A stretch of DNA of 64,000 nucleotides, from NCBI RefSeq assembly GCF_009735645.1, contig NZ_CP032550.1, forward strand, positions 2,976,001 through 3,040,000. The letters run 5' to 3'. Source of the stretch: Microbacterium oryzae. Its GTDB lineage: Bacteria; Actinomycetota; Actinomycetes; Actinomycetales; Microbacteriaceae. Within the stretch, counting starts at the first letter, position 1. Every line of letters starts with the position of its first letter. The position numbers and the translations under genes are program-made. Below the pieces are notes generated by a model. It had not been told where the DNA came from. It did not search any database and saw nothing but the letters and a program-made list of their open reading frames with translations. Shown here piece by piece: positions 61,952 to 64,000 of the stretch.

Positions 61952-63058
61952 TCAGCCGACCTGGATGCGGTCGACCGCGGCGAGGACCTGCTCGCGGAGA
62001 CCGTCGGAGATGGGCGCGCTGCCGGCGTTCTCGGCGGCCGCGCTCTGGCCGTCCTCGCTCGCCATGTACTCGAAGTACGCCTTGACGAGCTCGGCGGTGG
62101 CGGCGTCCTCGTACTCCTCGCACCCGATGAGGTAGCTCACCAGCGCGATCGGGTAGGCGCCGTCGGTCGCCGCGGCGGGGTCGACGTCGAAGACGAGGTC
62201 GCCCTCGCCGCGGCCCTCGACGAGGGGCGAGTTCTCGACGAGCGCGGACGCCGCCTCTGCGGAGTACGCGATGTACTCGCCGTCGACGCCCACGTGGACC
62301 TGACCGAGGTCGCCGATCTGCGACGCGTCGGCGTAGCCGATGGCGCCGTTGCCGGAGGTGATGGCCTGGACGACGCCGGAGGTGCCCTGCGCCGCCTCGC
62401 CGCCGTCGATCGGCCACTCGCCGGAGACCTCGTACGTCCACACGTCGGAGGCGGTGGCGGCGAGGTAGGTGGCGAAGGTCTCGGTGGTGCCCGAGTCGTC
62501 GGAGCGGTGGACGGGCGAGATCGCCAGGTCGGGCAGCTCGGCGTCGGGGTTCGCCTCCGCGATGGCGGGGTCGTTCCAGTTCGTGATCTCGCCGGCGAAG
62601 ATGCCCGCGATCGTGGCGGCGTCGAGGTTCAGCGTGTCGACGCCCTCGAGGTTGAAGGCCACCGCGACGGGGGAGATGTAGAGGGGGACCTCGACGATGG
62701 CGTCGCTGGTGCAGGCGCCGAAGCCGCCCGCGGCGACCTCCTCGTCGTCGAACGCCCGGTCGGACCCGATGAAGTCGCTCGCTCCGGAGAGGAAGTTCTC
62801 ACGGCCGGTGCCGGAGCCGGTCGGCTCGTAGTTCACCGTCACGTCGGGGTTCGCCGTCTGGAAGCCGGCGACCCAGGCCTCCTGCGCGGCGGTCTGCGAC
62901 GACGCGCCGGTGGCGTCGAGCGTTCCGCTGAGCGTGCTCTCCTCGGTGCTGTCGCCGGCGGGTGCGGCCGAGCCGCCCTCGTTCGCGGCGCAGCCGGCGA
63001 GCGAGAGTGCGGCGATGGCGCTGACGGCGGCCAGGCTCGAAAGACGAGTGATCTTCAC
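61952..63058 (-). CDS. pstS: Phosphate-binding lipoprotein PstS
   Basis: Extracellular phosphate-binding protein anchored by lipid, 368 residues from GTG 63058. The signal peptide ends in the lipobox ALSLAG-C (C23). The phosphate site elements are visible: GTLDATGASSQT, PTGSGTGRENFLSG, DFIGSDRAF and VHRSDDSGTTETFATYL (Ser-Gly-Thr-Thr loop contacting phosphate), and TSGVVQAITSGNGAIGYAD. GAGGA lies before the GTG. Upstream are a -10 box and a PHO box (see separate entries). First gene of pstSCAB. Confidence 0.96.
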   Translation of the reverse strand: MKITRLSSLAAVSAIAALSLAGCAANEGGSAAPAGDSTEESTLSGTLDATGASSQTAAQEAWVAGFQTANPDVTVNYEPTGSGTGRENFLSGASDFIGSDRAFDDEEVAAGGFGACTSDAIVEVPLYISPVAVAFNLEGVDTLNLDAATIAGIFAGEITNWNDPAIAEANPDAELPDLAISPVHRSDDSGTTETFATYLAATASDVWTYEVSGEWPIDGGEAAQGTSGVVQAITSGNGAIGYADASQIGDLGQVHVGVDGEYIAYSAEAASALVENSPLVEGRGEGDLVFDVDPAAATDGAYPIALVSYLIGCEEYEDAATAELVKAYFEYMASEDGQSAAAENAGSAPISDGLREQVLAAVDRIQVG

Positions 63059-63113
63059 GGTGAATCCTCATTCGGTTCAGGGGAGCCCCGCCGGGTTCGC
63101 GGGGCACGTGAGG

Positions 63114-63119
63114 ACGCTA
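63114..63119 (-). promoter_or_regulatory. pstS promoter -10 box
   Basis: On the minus strand TAGCGT (63119-63114) lies about 55 bases before the pstS start codon, leaving a leader of roughly 50 nt. There is no -35 consensus; the PHO box lies where an activator would sit. Confidence 0.55.
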
Positions 63120-63150
63120 AGAGGGCGTGGTGAAGAGACTGCGGTGCGCG

Positions 63151-63168
63151 GGTGAACGGCAGGTGAAC
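63151..63168 (-). promoter_or_regulatory. PHO box (PhoP binding site) of the pst operon
   Basis: On the minus strand GTTCACC occurs twice, 11 bases apart (63168-63162 and 63157-63151), matching the direct-repeat PHO box of streptomycetes. A weaker copy CTTCACC lies at 63135-63129, two 11-base steps further downstream. The two strong copies lie just upstream of the -35 position, which fits activation by PhoP under phosphate limitation. Confidence 0.82.
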
Positions 63169-63191
63169 GCGCGGGAGACGGATGGCGCGGG

Positions 63192-64000
63192 TCAGAACGC
63201 GTAGTCGACGACGACCGGAGCGTGGTCGGTCCAGCGCTCCGCGTAGGACGCCTGCCGGTCCACGCGGTAGGCGGCGACCCGCTCCGCGAGGGCGGGGGTC
63301 GCCAGCTGGTAGTCGATCCGCCAGCCCGAGTCGTTGTCGAACGCCTGGCCGCGCTGCGACCACCAGGTGTAGGGGCCGGGCACATCGCCGTGGAAGCGGC
63401 GGCCCACGTCGACCCAGCCGAGTCCGGTGCCCGTGGTCCCATCGGCGCACGCGACGCTCTCGCCGGCGGCGCCGAGCCATCGGTCGAAGTAGGCCCGCTC
63501 GCGCGGGAGGAAGCCCGCCTTCTTGAGGTTGCCCTTCCAGTTCTTGATGTCGAGCTCGCGGTGCCCCACATTGAGGTCGCCGGTGACGACCGCGAGCGCG
63601 CCGTCGGCGGCGAGCTCGGGCAGGCGCGCGTCCATGGCCTCGAGGAACGCCCACTTCTGCTCCTGCTTCGGGGTGCCGACCTCGCCCGTGAAGACGTAGG
63701 CGCTCACCGCGGTGAGGGTGCGTCCTTCCACCTCGAAGTCGGCCTCCAGCCACCGCCCGTTCGACTCGAGCGACTCGCCGCCGAGCGCGATGCGCGAGGC
63801 GGTCGGCTCCAGGCGGCTGGCGATCGCGACGCCCGCGCGCCCCTTCTGCAGGGAGCGGTCCTCGAGGATGTGCCATCCGGGGAGGGCCGCGTCGAGGTGC
63901 TCCCGCTCGCCGCGCACCTCCTGCAGCGTGAGGATGTCCACATCGGCGGTGTCCAGCCATCCGGCCATCCCCTTGCGGGCGGCTGCGCGGATCCCGTTGA
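63192..64000 (-). CDS. Exodeoxyribonuclease III, 5' end cut by window
   Basis: Base-excision repair nuclease (ExoIII/AP endonuclease, class II). The visible part is about 269 residues and the first part of the protein lies outside. The window edge shows NGIRAAARKGMAGWL, the usual sequence shortly after the start, so only about 15-20 residues are missing; an internal ATG at 63968 is not the true start. Motifs are LQEVRG (metal Glu), TGDLNVGH, IDYQL and TDHAPVVVDYAF (catalytic His). It lies 134 bases from pstS and the PHO box is between them. Confidence 0.94.
   Translation of the reverse strand, partial: NGIRAAARKGMAGWLDTADVDILTLQEVRGEREHLDAALPGWHILEDRSLQKGRAGVAIASRLEPTASRIALGGESLESNGRWLEADFEVEGRTLTAVSAYVFTGEVGTPKQEQKWAFLEAMDARLPELAADGALAVVTGDLNVGHRELDIKNWKGNLKKAGFLPRERAYFDRWLGAAGESVACADGTTGTGLGWVDVGRRFHGDVPGPYTWWSQRGQAFDNDSGWRIDYQLATPALAERVAAYRVDRQASYAERWTDHAPVVVDYAF

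Overview
The window is high-GC DNA (my estimate is above 70 percent G+C, not computed) that is dense with genes and has no gene-free stretch longer than about 250 bases. It carries 60 protein genes, 4 tRNAs, the small signal recognition particle RNA and one candidate small RNA. The organism is almost certainly an actinobacterium and most likely a member of the Microbacteriaceae such as Microbacterium. The reasons are an actinobacterial-type GlgA divergent from GlgC, the small SRP RNA, a reduced Tad pilus locus next to topA-tmk-holB, a lysine-rich TopA tail, two-copy 11-bp PHO boxes of the streptomycete type, and frequent leaderless promoters. No rRNA is present, so the genus is an inference.

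Layout. 1-9.4 kb: an L,D-transpeptidase (cut by the window edge), nagB, a FAD-linked oxidase with a YrdB-like protein, two small acidic proteins, a flotillin, a fatty acid desaturase, a macro-domain protein and a phosphodiesterase. 9.4-13.5 kb: a zinc-ribbon protein overlapping a secreted HNH nuclease with an excalibur domain, tRNA-Ser, and divergent glgA/glgC. 13.5-18.1 kb: the MoxR / DUF58 / transglutaminase triad and ffs. 18.1-24.9 kb: pta-ackA, then a HAD mutase-like protein with a GH65 disaccharide phosphorylase. 24.9-35.5 kb: dnaX, recR, lysC, asd, mqo, a NUDIX protein, tdk, galE and a HAD phosphatase. 35.6-42.2 kb: tRNA-Pro, a metallophosphoesterase with a class A PBP, a small DUF4177-like protein with RidA, and acs. 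42.4-51.4 kb: tad genes, topA, tmk, holB and a lipoprotein hydrolase. 51.5-58.7 kb: tRNA-Thr, small unknown genes, an OhrR-like regulator, pncA, a GyrI-like protein, a fructosamine kinase-like protein, a three-cysteine regulator next to hmp, tRNA-Lys and two unknown genes. 58.7-64 kb: a candidate small RNA, the pstSCAB operon with a PHO box, and an exonuclease III cut by the window edge.

How the genes fit together. Much of the window is housekeeping: clamp loader (DnaX, HolB), recombination repair (RecR), TopA, thymidine and thymidylate kinases, aspartate-pathway entry enzymes (LysC, Asd) that feed lysine and diaminopimelate, and peptidoglycan enzymes (PBP, L,D-transpeptidase, NagB). Carbon overflow and storage are also covered (Pta-AckA, Acs, Mqo, GlgA/GlgC, GH65 with a mutase-like HAD protein). 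There is stress and nutrient sensing (Hmp with a probable NO sensor, an OhrR-like sensor, PhoP-controlled Pst).

The strongest pattern that single-gene annotation would miss is the promoter layout. About 19 genes have a TANNNT -10 box exactly 6 or 7 nt before the start codon, the signature of leaderless mRNAs. I see no CRISPR array, prophage or insertion sequence. No part of the window looks like an undescribed defence system. The least explained items are the candidate RNA behind pstB, the OhrR-like / small CxxC protein pair, and the zinc-ribbon / secreted HNH pair.
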